From the NCBI GenBank assembly GCA_031082125.1, contig JAVHLM010000015.1, positions 1-64,000 on the forward strand: a stretch of 64,000 bases of DNA, written 5' to 3'. The first letter of the stretch is position 1, and every line of letters begins with the position of its first letter. Position numbers and translations under genes: made by a program. Positions 7,769-16,457 of this stretch are shown piece after piece. Source of the DNA: Candidatus Eremiobacterota bacterium (GTDB taxonomy: Bacteria; Vulcanimicrobiota; CADAWZ01; Ess09-12). Below the pieces are notes generated by a model. It was not told the origin of the DNA, did no database searches, and was given only the letters and a program-made list of their open reading frames with translations.

Positions 7769-9742
7769 TCACTGCTCCAGCTTTTCAATAATCCGGTGAA
7801 GGGCGTTTTTCGCCCTCTCGGTAAGAGGTTCCCTGCAGTATGGTGCAATGGTGCAGAGAGCGACCACCCTGCTCCAGTCATCATCTATTTCCCCCGCCAC
7901 CTCGAGAGCGAGCTCCCAATCACCTCTTTTTGCATATCCAATCGAGGTTTCTACAAATGCCTGTGATCTTATGAGCGTCGAAAGCAATCCCCCTTGTATC
8001 CCTACCGCTGTCTGATGGGCTTTTTCAACTTCACCAGACTCCATATAATGCCGGACGATCCAATATTGCAGATTAGAGCGTTGATTATACCACGATATCT
8101 TCTCCACTATCACTTTCCACTCCTCGATATCGCCCTTTTGCTCAAAACAGTATGCGAGTCCATTCATAGTGGAATCGAGAAGCCAGCTTTTTTCTATGGA
8201 ACGGGCAGCCGCCAGTGTTTTCCTGAGCGCCTCCTGTGACTTTCCGGTATTCCCCAGCTTTCTGTAATGATGGGCTTGAATGGCATAAAGAGTTGTTTCT
8301 GCGCTGTGCCTGTATTGCTCATCATTGATCATCCCTGCAATTTTGAGAGCATTTTCAAAGCATCCGGCTTTGGCGGCACTTTCAGCTACATCAGTCATGA
8401 GCTGCTCATCATTCCCCGCATAACGGCAGGCTTTTTTATAATCGCCTATGATGGCAAAACCACGAGCAGCCACCCTTGTGCGGTCTTTCTCATCAGGCAA
8501 GGCATATTTTCCATTCAAGTGCTCCATCAAGGCTGAGCAAGCCAGGTCCTTGCGATTGAGAAGCATATACCCGGGAAGCAGGTAATACACAAGTGGAATG
8601 AGTCTCTTTTTGCCCTTATTCATCGCCGAAACTGCTTGTTTTTCATATTCGAGCACTTCAAGCGCCTGCTCTTTATGGCCCGCTTTCGCGAGACTTTTTG
8701 AAATCTCACTCAGTCTATCTATTCGTTCATAGGGATCCTTGATCATCTGTGCACTCTTCATTGCCTCATCGAGGGGAAGCCGCACATCTTCCTCTCTTGC
8801 AAGATAGAATTCCACCAGGGAGGCATATGCATCTGCCCTGTTTCTTGGCTCGCTGATCAGCCCAGCATACCTGAGTGCCATCTCTGAATCGCTCACCTTG
8901 ATCATTTGGCGGGAAAGCTCACTGAGTGTTTCCGAGCGAGTCTCGGGATCGGGAATCTTAAGAGCGCATTCAAAGGCCTTTTCATAGATGCCGGCTTCAA
9001 GGTAAGCTTCTGCCGCCACTTCATAAACCTCAGAGCAGTCATTTCCCTGTGCGACAGCCTGGGACAGCACTGAGGACACCTCAGTGACTCTTCCAGCCCT
9101 CACCAGTGCAGAGTCAAGCCAGACCGCGGCCCTGATGAGCTTATAAACATATCCGCCTGTCTCGTCAGCTTTTTCCAGCTCTTTCAATTTCTTCAGGGCG
9201 CGCCTTGCTCCCTCAATATCACCTTTTTCAGCGCATGCCCTGGTCACCCCTACAAAGGCATCTTCTCTTAAATACACGTTGGCTTCTGTTTCTGCGTAGG
9301 CAATGGCCTTGTCAGGCTGCCCTCTCTTCGCATAAGCCTCTGAAGCGAGAATTGCGCCATAAAACTCATTTCTTTTGGTCTTTTCCCATATCAATATGGC
9401 ACAGGCGACAGGGTCTTCTTCCGCTTCCGCTCTCAGTCGTGCCCTTGGAAGCAGTGAGCTCCTGAATTCTTGATAGGTGAGCTTTCCCAGCTTTCTCTCC
9501 CCGCTCTGGAGCTGCCTGGCAGTGGGGGAGTCGGGGAAGGAGGTCACGATTTCTTCAAGTGCGGTGAGAGCTTTCTCATATGATTCTAAAGCGGCCCTGT
9601 AGCTTGTTTTTTCAAGAGTCACCGAGGCGCTGTAATATTCACAGGCTTTTCTCCAGAGCCCTTCTTCCAGAGAAGGGGCGCACAGGCAGAGAGTGGGGGA
9701 TAGAATCAATAGTAAAATGAGCCAAGGAAGGCTTTTCTTCAT
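7769..9742 (-). CDS. Exported TPR-repeat protein
   Basis: 657 residues from the ATG at 9742 (AGGACAG upstream); an ATG at 9778 would put 12 charged residues before the signal sequence and is rejected. The N-terminus is a signal peptide (KKSLPWLILLLIL, Cys residues at its end, so a lipoprotein is possible but the lipobox is imperfect). The rest is about 15 helical pairs with TPR-like spacing: AIAYAETEANVYL, EGARRALKKLKEL, AFECALKIPDPETR, ALEVAGEIDDDWSR. Tracts such as KIAGMINDEQYRHSAE resemble the IAxxIxDxxxRxxAL repeats of large cyanobacterial and planctomycete TPR proteins. No catalytic motif, so presumably a periplasmic or envelope scaffold; ligand unknown. Confidence 0.8.
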   Translation of the reverse strand: MKKSLPWLILLLILSPTLCLCAPSLEEGLWRKACEYYSASVTLEKTSYRAALESYEKALTALEEIVTSFPDSPTARQLQSGERKLGKLTYQEFRSSLLPRARLRAEAEEDPVACAILIWEKTKRNEFYGAILASEAYAKRGQPDKAIAYAETEANVYLREDAFVGVTRACAEKGDIEGARRALKKLKELEKADETGGYVYKLIRAAVWLDSALVRAGRVTEVSSVLSQAVAQGNDCSEVYEVAAEAYLEAGIYEKAFECALKIPDPETRSETLSELSRQMIKVSDSEMALRYAGLISEPRNRADAYASLVEFYLAREEDVRLPLDEAMKSAQMIKDPYERIDRLSEISKSLAKAGHKEQALEVLEYEKQAVSAMNKGKKRLIPLVYYLLPGYMLLNRKDLACSALMEHLNGKYALPDEKDRTRVAARGFAIIGDYKKACRYAGNDEQLMTDVAESAAKAGCFENALKIAGMINDEQYRHSAETTLYAIQAHHYRKLGNTGKSQEALRKTLAAARSIEKSWLLDSTMNGLAYCFEQKGDIEEWKVIVEKISWYNQRSNLQYWIVRHYMESGEVEKAHQTAVGIQGGLLSTLIRSQAFVETSIGYAKRGDWELALEVAGEIDDDWSRVVALCTIAPYCREPLTERAKNALHRIIEKLEQ

Positions 9743-10018
9743 AACTGTCCTGTCAATATGGACTTTCTGAGCTCTCATGCTGCCTGGTTTCTCGGAGCAA
9801 CATCAGGAATCCGCCGGCCCGGTGTGATTTTACCGATTGGATATCCGGATCCCGGTTCTGCAAAGTGATGGCTGAAAGTATTATCTCAGGGTGGGCGATA
9901 ATATTGTCTGCGGTAATCTCCGTTACGATATCATTATAGCAGAAAAGGAAAATAATGGGAATTTGAGCCTGGAATGTGGCATCAGGCTCCTGGCAGGTTG
10001 CCGGGATGGGGCTCCGCA

Positions 10019-12616
10019 TCAAGAAACCCTGATAACCCGCATTTTTACCACGATCCAGTCGTCGCCGAATTTTTTAAGATGGATCTCAGTTTCCGAGGCG
10101 TTGAGATCGCCATAATGTGTTGAGAAAAGAAGCTTCGCCTCAGTTCTGTCCTTGTTCCAGAGAATGAACCTGCCTTCTTTATTTTCACGCACGATATTTT
10201 CATCAAAATCACTGGGGGGCATGGCAAAGCTCACCACCAAAACTCCCAGGCGATCAACGACAGCCCTGGCCTTTTCGAGAGGGCTCTTCTCTCCCTTCTT
10301 TTCCGGGATTATGATCCAGTCGTACCCGATGAATTCGAGCGGCTCAATGCCTTCGGGGAGCTTCACCAGGCAGGGAACCCTGAATCCTTTACCTGATGAG
10401 AAGCAGAACCTGCCCTCAAAGGCGGCTCTCAGCACCTTTTCCGTTTCGCTCAAAGCACGCGGCGCAGCGAGGGGATTTTTATCGGCACTGTCAATGAGAC
10501 CGTCCCCGTCGGTGTCCTTATTGAGCGGATCGGTGCCCAGGCGCTTCTCCACTTCATCGGTCCATCCGTCGCCGTCGCTGTCTTTTCTCATGTCGCCGTT
10601 GAGAGCCAGCGTGGAAATCCAATCGCTTTTTTCCATATCAAGCTCTCTGATTGTCTTCCCGGTGAAGAGCGGCTCCTTCCACTCCTTGCCGTCGAATTTC
10701 AAAATCCAGGCATCCTGCAGGGAGCCGAGAACATATGACTGCGCAAGCCCCCACTTTGTCCCATTGCGATCTTTTCTCACCTGGGCCAATCGGTCGTCAA
10801 AAATATTGGTTTCGGTCCTGCTGACCTCCGGACCAAGTTCATAGAACTTTGCATAGCTCTCGATTGTTGGAATCGTGAGGGAGGTGTCTCTGGCGGCGAG
10901 TATTGCCCGCGCTCCCCGCTCGCCCCCTGTGCTCCCCAGGCTCAAATATGCGGTGTGCCGAATAGGAGATTGAGGGTTGGCAAGCTCCTCAATGAAGTAA
11001 TCAACGGCGGCCTGAGACTTTGAATCGGCAACGGCATAAAGAGCTGTGGTATAAAGATAATCGAAGGTTTTTTTGTCCTTTTTGCTGCCCGCCCTCAGCA
11101 CATCAAGGAAGAACGGGATCGTCAGTTTCTCATCTCCCTTTGTGGAGATGACTTTCAATATCGCGTACTTTGCGGTATCCTTCCGTGCCAGCGACAAAAA
11201 GGAAAAGAGCTCGGGCGTATGCGCGCTGCTCATGGTGTTTTGAAGCACACCAAGGGCACGTTCAAACCTAAGGTATTCTTCGCTTCTGTCATCGACATTC
11301 CGGTAATAATCTCTCCAAGACGCCGTCTTTTTCGGAGGTGTCCTGTCGAATGCCTGCAATCGCTCTTTTACCGATGGCAGAAGGGCCTCGAAGCCTTCAT
11401 CACCCAGTTTGCCCAGGAAGCACTTCTCATCTTTTCCCAGACTGTCAAAACGGGATACGAGCTCTTCGGCAAGGATTCGTCTTTCCTTTGCAGTGGAGGG
11501 GATTTCAGGCGGTGTGCCCATAGTATATCGCAGGATTTCGTGGCCCGATGAGAAGAGGAATCCATCATCCACAAACATAATGACCCAGAGATGATAGACT
11601 TCAGTGTCAAACTCCCAGAGCTTCTCACCTGACAGGGTAAGGGCGAGCATTTTGCTGTTAACTGCCGCAATAACGGTATCATTTTCGACAAATAGCTCCG
11701 AAATATTCGGACCTGCTTCCTTTGAAAGCTCATAGGTCCATTTGATTTTCCCATTGTCGGCCTTCAGTGCATAGAGCGTGAAATCACGGCCTGCAAGAAT
11801 TACAAGGCCTCCACAAGGAACTGGGGATCCACCAACAGCACTATCAATCGAGACAGCCCATTCCAGCTTTCCATCCCGCCCATTGAGCGATCTCACCTCT
11901 TCCCCGAGAGCGAGATAGACATGCGCTCCCTTCTCATCCGTTGAATAGTGCCAATAGAAATCTTTGATATCATACTTCCATTGAATAGTGCCTGTACGGC
12001 AGTCTGCGCATAACAGCCTGTATTCATCTTTGATGAAGAGATGTGCCTTTTCTGCCTTGAGGCTTTTTTCATTTCTGAAGTATCGATTCTTCTCTCTTTT
12101 ATCGAAATCCTTAACCGTTGTTGTCCAGAGTGTCCTCTGCGTGTTCAGATCAATCGCTTTCATCGTATTATCAGCAAAGACGCAATACAATATATGGGCC
12201 TCTATGGCGGGCTTACAGTCAATCCTGTCAAGCGGAATGTCCAATAACTCTTTCCCGGAGCGGGGATCAAAGGCGATGATCTGCTCTTTCCCTGACTGAT
12301 GCTCATTGGAAAAAGAAGCCTTTTTCCCGAGCGCCACATAAAATCTGTCATCTTCGCAGTCCGCAGCCAGCACGGCCTGGCTCTTGAGGGATTTTTTCCA
12401 GAGGATCTTTCCGGAAGAAAAATCAATGGCACCAAAGGAGCGGTGTGCAGTAAAGCACAATGTTCCTTTGCTGAGCGCAAAGTACCCGGGCTGCTCGCCA
12501 AGCTCCTTCTCCACTTCGTAGGCCCACGATTTCCTGAAGGGAGGCGCAGGCAGATCGGCTGCCCCAGCCGGAATCGAGAGCAGGAAAAGGAGCAGCACAA
12601 TCATCAAATGGTGCAT
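10019..12616 (-). CDS. Exported PQQ-propeller / HEAT / thrombospondin-3 protein
   Basis: 865 residues from the ATG at 12616, preceded by AGGAGGG at ideal spacing; an upstream in-frame ATG at 12670 is rejected. Signal peptide at residues 1-22 (cleavage after PAGAA). Residues 25-350 are PQQ-like beta-propeller blades (GAIDFSSGKILWKKSL, AIDLNTQRTLWTTTV, ALKADNGKIKWTYEL). Residues 400-610 are helical with HEAT-like units (NPQSPIRHTAYLSLGSTGG). Near 690-725 are Ca-binding thrombospondin type 3 repeats (DSDGDGWTDEVE, DTDGDGLIDSADKNP). The C-terminus looks NTF2-like (LHIKK-type strands ending DDWIVVKMRVI). Likely secreted, possibly surface-exposed; no enzyme residues are evident because the propeller type also occurs in non-catalytic proteins such as BamB. 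Confidence 0.8.
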   Translation of the reverse strand: MHHLMIVLLLFLLSIPAGAADLPAPPFRKSWAYEVEKELGEQPGYFALSKGTLCFTAHRSFGAIDFSSGKILWKKSLKSQAVLAADCEDDRFYVALGKKASFSNEHQSGKEQIIAFDPRSGKELLDIPLDRIDCKPAIEAHILYCVFADNTMKAIDLNTQRTLWTTTVKDFDKREKNRYFRNEKSLKAEKAHLFIKDEYRLLCADCRTGTIQWKYDIKDFYWHYSTDEKGAHVYLALGEEVRSLNGRDGKLEWAVSIDSAVGGSPVPCGGLVILAGRDFTLYALKADNGKIKWTYELSKEAGPNISELFVENDTVIAAVNSKMLALTLSGEKLWEFDTEVYHLWVIMFVDDGFLFSSGHEILRYTMGTPPEIPSTAKERRILAEELVSRFDSLGKDEKCFLGKLGDEGFEALLPSVKERLQAFDRTPPKKTASWRDYYRNVDDRSEEYLRFERALGVLQNTMSSAHTPELFSFLSLARKDTAKYAILKVISTKGDEKLTIPFFLDVLRAGSKKDKKTFDYLYTTALYAVADSKSQAAVDYFIEELANPQSPIRHTAYLSLGSTGGERGARAILAARDTSLTIPTIESYAKFYELGPEVSRTETNIFDDRLAQVRKDRNGTKWGLAQSYVLGSLQDAWILKFDGKEWKEPLFTGKTIRELDMEKSDWISTLALNGDMRKDSDGDGWTDEVEKRLGTDPLNKDTDGDGLIDSADKNPLAAPRALSETEKVLRAAFEGRFCFSSGKGFRVPCLVKLPEGIEPLEFIGYDWIIIPEKKGEKSPLEKARAVVDRLGVLVVSFAMPPSDFDENIVRENKEGRFILWNKDRTEAKLLFSTHYGDLNASETEIHLKKFGDDWIVVKMRVIRVS

Positions 12617-12644
12617 GATGCCCTCCTGATACGGCTGCGGGACC

Positions 12645-12935
12645 TCACGGCGATATTTCAAGCTTCGCATCTTCAGATCTCACTTTCAAAAGAGAGATGA
12701 TGTCGCCGGCCTTTTTTTCATCCAGCAGCACCTCTTTTTCATTGAGAGCCTCTCTCAGAAGCGCTTCCACTCTTCTTCTCTCCGTCATGTCCCTGAACAT
12801 CCCTATATGGCACATTCTTTTTTGATCATGGCGGTGGCTGTCACCACGTCGGCATAAATGACCGTTCCATCCTTCACGGTCCTGCAGGGCCGTTTTCGCC
12901 ACCTTGCGGTCGGTAATGTCCTCGGCGTCTGCGGA
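12645..12935 (-). pseudogene. Remnant of a PAS sensor histidine kinase
   Basis: Three pieces typical of PAS-kinase linkers survive on the minus strand: EDITDRKVAKTALQ (about 12925-12880); a frameshifted piece DGTVIYADVV (about 12866-12810); and, back in the first frame, FRDMTERRRVEALLREALNEKEVLLDE, followed by ISLLKVRSE where a HisKA_2/HWE kinase would carry its H-box (about 12800-12660). The phospho-acceptor HHRVKNN segment is deleted and the ATPase domain is missing, so this is a decayed gene. It ends 28 bases before the start of the PQQ-propeller gene. Confidence 0.6.
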
Positions 12936-13142
12936 GCTTGTAATGAGGACAACGATCAAAAAGGCACACAGAAGTGCGTCCGGCAGTCCTTTGAGGCGGT
13001 GTGCCGATTTCAATCCGTCATGAGTCACCTTGGCTCCTGCAGCAAATCGATGATGTCCCTGCGGCTGTCCATATCAGTAATAGGGAATAGGGGTAGCAGC
13101 ATATTCTGGTTCTCCATCAATCGCTCTGTCTCCTTTTCCTCA

Positions 13143-13266
13143 GGAAATGAGGATGGAATCACTCCCCTGTACCACACAGTCTGGAAAGGAGCCGTGCGAA
13201 TTGTCGGGCTGCTCCTCTCGAGGGGCGCCGATGTGAGCGGGAAAGTCAGCCCGGTATATATCGGCT
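13143..13266 (+). pseudogene. Ankyrin-repeat fragment
   Basis: One frame encodes a near-canonical ankyrin unit: [18 protein letters not shown] followed by [13 protein letters not shown]. There is no ribosome site or start that would make a sensible protein, and the flanking residues in this frame are not repeat-like, so it is read as the relic of an ankyrin protein next to the kinase relic. Confidence 0.5.
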
Positions 13267-13360
13267 TCAGTGCCGGCACCATTCGGGATGGAAAGGATCC
13301 GCCTGGCAATCTGGAGAAGTCCCCCCGTGGCAATGCGGTTACCCGGGAAGGATGACTCCC

Positions 13361-14017
13361 ATGAAAGAAAAAAAATGCCGGATAAGAAGGCGCAAAGTAC
13401 TCCCTCTGCTTCCGGCTGCCACTGTTCTTATCACGGCGGTGATCATAGTATTGTCGATTGTCTGGCCCGCTGAAGGAGAGGCAGCGGTAAATCCGCTCCA
13501 TGATGTGGACCCCGGTGACAGAAGCCCCGATGTTTTCAACGTGATCATAGAGATTCCCAAGGGCTCCAAGAACAAGTACGAAGTGGACGAAAAGACGGGA
13601 CTGCTGCGCGTTGACAGGGTCCTCTACTCTTCAGTCGTCTTCCCCGCGAACTACGGCTTCATTCCAAGGACTCTGTGCGATGACGGCGATCCTCTTGATG
13701 TGCTGGTGCTGGGCCAGGAGCCCGTATATCCCCTCACTATCGTCGAAGCGAAGGCTATCGGCTCAATGCACATGATAGACGGGGGCAAGGCCGATGATAA
13801 AATCATCGCGGTCCATGTCAACGATCCGGAGTATGCCCACTATAAGGATATCTCGCAGCTCCCCGGGCACAAACTCAGGGAGATAAGGAGGTTCTTCGAG
13901 GACTACAAGGCGCTTGAGTCCAAGAAGACCACGGTGGAGTCCTTCCAGGGCCCCGTCGAGGCGACGGGCATCGTGAGGAAGGCAATAGAGCGCTACAGGA
14001 GCAGGCGGAAGACCTGA
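13361..14017 (+). CDS. ppa: Exported or membrane-anchored inorganic pyrophosphatase
   Basis: 218 residues. Start at ATG 13361 because GGGAAGG sits nine bases before it; ATG 13352 touches that site. After a basic N-terminus, residues 12-35 form a hydrophobic helix (signal anchor or signal peptide ending near AEGEAA). Residues 45-210 are a class I soluble pyrophosphatase: [23 protein letters not shown], the metal-binding [11 protein letters not shown] and ADDKIIAV, and the late DYKALE; the expected Lys, Tyr and Asp ligands are present. The enzyme splits PPi to two phosphates. Cytoplasmic versions have no leader, so this copy should act in the periplasm or at the membrane. It stands alone between relics. 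Confidence 0.9.
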   Translation: MKEKKCRIRRRKVLPLLPAATVLITAVIIVLSIVWPAEGEAAVNPLHDVDPGDRSPDVFNVIIEIPKGSKNKYEVDEKTGLLRVDRVLYSSVVFPANYGFIPRTLCDDGDPLDVLVLGQEPVYPLTIVEAKAIGSMHMIDGGKADDKIIAVHVNDPEYAHYKDISQLPGHKLREIRRFFEDYKALESKKTTVESFQGPVEATGIVRKAIERYRSRRKT

Positions 14018-14164
14018 AGCGGGGATCCCTGCACTCTGCCGGCGAACTACGCCCTCTTCACCTTTTCAGGGGTGGTCAGGGTGGATCACTTTTTGACTGC
14101 CGACACTCCGGCCCATGGATCATTTTTAGTATACCATTCATACAGCTCTTGAGCGCTTCTCGCC

Positions 14165-14717
14165 TCAGGCCTTGTTCCCGAAGAGCCCGCTGAACAGCCC
14201 CCCGATGGCATCGCCGAGCCCCTTGATCACCCCGCCGATGGCCTTCGCGATACCGCCCACGAAGTCGCCGATACCCTCGGCAATGTTCGCCAGGGGCGAC
14301 TTCTTCTGCTCGTCGGGCAGTGACTGGTTTTTCGCGTCATTGAGGACCTTCTCGACCTCCCGGTAAAGCTCGGGATCCTTCTCGAGGAGCTCTTTCTTCG
14401 TGAGATCGTTGTACTGATAGTGGGCAATGCCCTCAGCGAGTTATTCATGGGGGCCGAAGATGCTGCGGTCCGCGTACTGCTCCCACTGGGCATCGGGGTT
14501 CTCCTTGATCCTGTCGAGGTAATTTCTCCAGAGCCCCTGGATCTCGCCGTTTTCAAAGGACTCGTAGTAGTGCTTGTTCTGGTTCAGCCCGTGAGGCCGA
14601 GGCTCTGGATCACCTGGAGCGTCTGTGCACCGATCTGCATGCCCTCACCACCCTGCCTTGAGTTTTCCTTCCCACCTCGTCTATCACGCAGGATGGTCTT
14701 CCCGGAAAGGAAACTTT
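14165..14717 (-). pseudogene. Broken gene: helical protein with glycine-rich tail
   Basis: Reading the minus strand, a coding-like frame (KTILRDRRGG ... MQIGAQTLQVIQSLGL) runs from about 14717 to 14585, shifts frame near 14585-14590, continues as LNQNKHYYESFENG through QWEQYADRSIFGPHE, meets an in-frame TAA at 14443-14441, and goes on to TKKELLEKDPELYREVEK and a tail rich in Gly-Ile-Gly repeats (ANIAEGIGDFVGGI, then GLGDAIGGLFSGLFGNKA), stopping at 14165. One frameshift plus one stop in an otherwise consistent protein marks a pseudogene or a sequencing problem. The family is not recognised. Confidence 0.55.
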
Positions 14718-14950
14718 GTAAAAAATACGTTAACCAGGAAAAAAATCTGTGAAGAATTTGGAGAATCTCCCCCGTGGTTTACGATGAGGGGCCCTTCCTG
14801 CCTTTCCGACACCCTGGCGGAGCGCCTGATCCTGGTTGGTGATTCCGGTCTTATAGAGCGCCGCCCTCATATTCATCAAGGCCTCTTTTCATGATACTTG
14901 AAAGCGAAATGAATTCCGAAGGGGAAATTCGCTTCAACTGATGAAAAGTG

Positions 14951-14990
14951 ACAGGTCCTGCTGGAAGCCGGGGAATATCCACAGGTCCTG
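14951..14990. repeat. 10-bp direct repeat, related motif at 15770-15801
   Basis: ACAGGTCCTG occurs at 14951-14960 and again at 14981-14990, exactly 30 bases apart. The 20 bases between, with core GGAAGCCGGGGAATATCCAC, resemble GGAAGCCGGGGGAATACCCAC found near 15777 just after the toxin gene. The two similar blocks therefore bracket the toxin-antitoxin pair. Confidence 0.4.
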
Positions 14991-15012
14991 CCTTGAACAT
15001 TCATCCGAAGAC

Positions 15013-15051
15013 TTGACATGAATACGTATTATTTCATATAATAAATACGTA
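15013..15051 (+). promoter_or_regulatory. Toxin-antitoxin promoter with palindromic operator
   Basis: TTGACA (15013-15018) and TATAAT (15037-15042) with an 18-base spacer form a strong promoter. The palindrome AATACGTATT lies in the spacer (15021-15030) and a second TACGTA half ends at 15051, so arms TACGTATTATT and AATAAATACGTA face each other across the -10 box. This is the arrangement expected for autorepression by the antitoxin. AGAAAGGATG follows as the ribosome site region. Confidence 0.7.
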
Positions 15052-15067
15052 GAAAGGATGTGCCAAC

Positions 15068-15316
15068 ATGGATAGCAAACTGACTCTGAAACTCAATAAA
15101 GAGGCGATCAAAGATGCCAAGGATTTCGCCAGGCGCAACCATATAAGCCTGTCAAGGATGGTTGAACAGTTCTTCCTCAGCCTCACGGAAGAGCCTGAAG
15201 GCCCCCCGAGGCACTATACACCCCTCGTGAGAGAGCTCTCCGGCATCATTCAGCTGGAAGATAATTTCGACTGCAGGAAAGAATACAGGGAATACCTCGA
15301 GGAGAAGTATAAGTGA
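15068..15316 (+). CDS. Antitoxin, DUF6364-like
   Basis: 82 residues. The N-terminal half (KLTLKLNKEAIKDAKDFAR, then ISLSRMVEQFF) has the strand-helix-helix pattern of short ribbon-helix-helix-type antitoxins of the DUF6364 kind, which bind DNA as dimers. The acidic, aromatic C-terminal half (residues 45-82) would be the segment that wraps the toxin. It overlaps the PIN toxin by four bases (GTGA) and follows a strong promoter with a palindromic operator, so it very likely represses its own operon. Confidence 0.8.
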   Translation: MDSKLTLKLNKEAIKDAKDFARRNHISLSRMVEQFFLSLTEEPEGPPRHYTPLVRELSGIIQLEDNFDCRKEYREYLEEKYK

Positions 15317-15738
15317 AGAAACTGTTCATCGACACGGACATCATCTTTGACCTTCTGAGCGCAAGAGAACCCTTTTATCATGCCTCTGCGAGCCTCTTCT
15401 CCATAGTCGAGAGAAGAGAGGTCAAAGCCTTCGTATCCACCCTTTCCATCTCTCATCTCTTCTATTTCCTGAGGAAGCTCAAAGGCTCCAGTGAAGCAAT
15501 AATATCGCTCCAGAAGCTGAAAGCCCTTGTGTCCCTCCTCCCGGTAGATGAAAAAACGATAGACCTCTCGTTGATATCCGACTTTCCCGACTTTGAAGAC
15601 GCCATCCAGTATCACTCAGCCCTGGCCGAAGACATTGATTATTTCATCACCCGAAACATCGGGCACTACAAGAAGAGCAGGATTAAGGTCGTCACGGCCG
15701 AAGAGTTCATCAGGATATGGCCTTCCCGCATCAAATAA
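15313..15738 (+). CDS. PIN-domain ribonuclease toxin (VapC-like)
   Basis: 141 residues from a GTG that overlaps the antitoxin stop. PIN-fold features: LFIDTDIIFDLL at residues 4-15 (first acidic residues), an acidic position in the middle helix, and DFEDAIQYHSALAEDIDYFITRN near 95-117 with the later Asp residues, ending in the usual KVVTAEEFI. PIN toxins cut RNA with Mg2+ when not held by the partner. All the acidic residues I would expect appear present, so the toxin should be active. Isolated pair in a region of decayed genes, typical of mobile toxin-antitoxin modules. Confidence 0.85.
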   Translation: MKKLFIDTDIIFDLLSAREPFYHASASLFSIVERREVKAFVSTLSISHLFYFLRKLKGSSEAIISLQKLKALVSLLPVDEKTIDLSLISDFPDFEDAIQYHSALAEDIDYFITRNIGHYKKSRIKVVTAEEFIRIWPSRIK

Positions 15739-16457
15739 CGGGAGATTTCCCCTTGCCTCTCGATTCTTGTTCTGCAGGAAGCCGGGGGAATACCCACGAG
15801 CCTGACAGAAAAGCCCAAAAAATATTTTTTGCCTCCCCGGTGCCCCGGGTTCCGCTACGTCACCGACGAGAGGTTTCACAGCCTCTCTTCGGAGGTGCAG
15901 GTCTTCATAAGGAGCGGGTCCTGGTACACTGGTCCTTCTCTCAATTCTTCGTGGCCTCTTCTGTAAGACGACGAGGAGCTCATTGCTTCACGGACAGGCG
16001 CTTTGATGCGCCCTGGAAGTATTTCAGCGATGTGGAAGAGATGATGGTCTCCGAGGCCTCCATGAAAATTGAAAAAGATTCGCGCCTGTGTGCGGGCCTC
16101 GAAAACCAGTCGGGGAGTGATCATCTGTATGGGGGAGCATGCAATGGGGAGCAACAGGCACCCCATGGACAAGGATGCCAAAATCCCATGTGTTCCTGTC
16201 ATCAGTCACTGGAAAAAGCCCTGGAGGCCTGCACCATCCCCCGCGGCGAGGGCCCCGAGGAGGTCTTTCTAAGGGACATTCTCTCAGAAGGAGGGGCCCC
16301 TTTCCTGGTCTATTACAAGGGAGCCAGGGCAAGGCCCTGAGGCTCTCGGAAGGCCTTCCCCCCATTTCCCTCGAATCTCCCTGTACCGGGGCAGCGTGAA
16401 TCTCTTCGGAGCTGTCTCCCCGGGCATTCACCTCATTCCCGGAAACGGTGAGGAACC
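15739..16457 (+). other. 719 bases with no intact gene; possible coding scraps
   Basis: No frame gives a convincing complete protein. Scraps look coding in different frames: FRYVTDERFHSLSSEVQVFI near 15850, DDEELIASRTGALM near 15970, KYFSDVEEMMVSEASMKIE near 16020, and QSLEKALEACTIPRGEG near 16210. The frame changes and stops suggest a decayed gene or genes of unknown family. The start of the region carries a block similar to the repeat at 14957. Confidence 0.35.

Noticed and set aside
13025-13501. Minus-strand open frame of 158 codons
   Set aside because: It runs antisense to the ankyrin relic and the leader part of the pyrophosphatase gene and has no domain.
14227-14556. Minus-strand open frame of 109 codons rich in Ser/Arg
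   Set aside because: Out-of-frame shadow of the broken glycine-rich-tail gene, which reads well in another frame on the same strand.
15717-16340. Plus-strand open frame of 207 codons after the PIN toxin
   Set aside because: The sequence mixes likely coding scraps from different frames; no ribosome site or family match supports a gene, so it is recorded as decayed DNA.
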